DNA of 23,715 nucleotides, taken from the NCBI GenBank assembly GCA_002448235.1, contig DIXF01000004.1, positions 1 to 23,715 of the forward strand, written 5' to 3'. The position numbers were made by a program, and so were the translations under genes. The notes beneath the pieces are model-generated. The model was not told the origin of the DNA and did not search any database. It was given only the letters and a program-made list of their open reading frames with translations. Positions within the stretch are counted from its first letter, which is position 1. Each line of letters opens with the position of its first letter. The stretch is from Syntrophaceae bacterium UBA6087. GTDB taxonomy: Bacteria; Desulfobacterota; Desulfomonilia; UBA1062. Positions 23,711 through 23,715 of the stretch are shown here, piece after piece.

Positions 23711-23715
23711 GGGGT

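Overview
The window is a piece of bacterial chromosome of moderately high GC content. It opens inside the 3' end of a 23S rRNA gene and its 5S gene, and runs through ordinary housekeeping genes (prfC, srkA, yhbY, a cold-shock gene, a DnaA-family gene, a DAHP synthase, a thiolase). These are mixed with cell-envelope lipoproteins and unusual multidomain proteins. The DnaA type, sigma-54-like promoters, an acetyl-CoA acetyltransferase, a GNAT-deacetylase fusion and several Fn3/PKD/RCC1 lipoproteins point towards an anaerobic or syntrophic deltaproteobacterium (Desulfobacterota-like). That placement is inference; the rRNA fragment could settle it.

Layout. 1-575: end of an rRNA operon with its terminator. 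798-1718: a TtuA/TtcA-like tRNA-thiolation protein whose PP-loop is degenerate. 1719-2768: no convincing gene, but a perfect 16-bp inverted repeat. 2769-3584: a decayed secreted repeat protein with two in-frame stops and two frameshifts. 3772-4311: cold-shock gene with promoter, structured leader and terminator. 4334-7003: prfC-srkA, probably co-transcribed. 7147-7205 and 11233-11290: two copies of a conserved hairpin element with an anti-Shine-Dalgarno-like leader and a U-tract. 7297-8178 (minus): exported DUF3108 protein. 8768-10462: membrane protein with a duplicated helical module. 10695-11018: yhbY. 11403-13687: sigma-54-like promoter and a lipoprotein with a papain-like domain that lacks its cysteine. 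13986-15158: thiolase. 15282-16874: inverted DnaA-box pair and a divergent DnaA. 16952-18855 (minus): DAHP synthase followed by an OmpA-type lipoprotein, with a well-formed promoter and palindromes. 19139-23303: an RCC1-propeller lipoprotein followed by a GNAT/histone-deacetylase-like fusion. The last 400 bases hold only a doubtful 27-codon ORF.

How they fit together. prfC (translation termination recycling) and srkA (stress kinase) sit 30 bp apart. DAHP synthase (entry to aromatic amino acids) and the OmpA lipoprotein are 40 bp apart, behind one promoter. The RCC1 lipoprotein and the acetyltransferase-deacetylase are 55 bp apart and may be co-transcribed. The most novel items are the two-copy RNA element, the GNAT-deacetylase fusion, the divergent DnaA with its inverted boxes, and the two pseudo-enzyme-like proteins (TtuA-like and papain-like).
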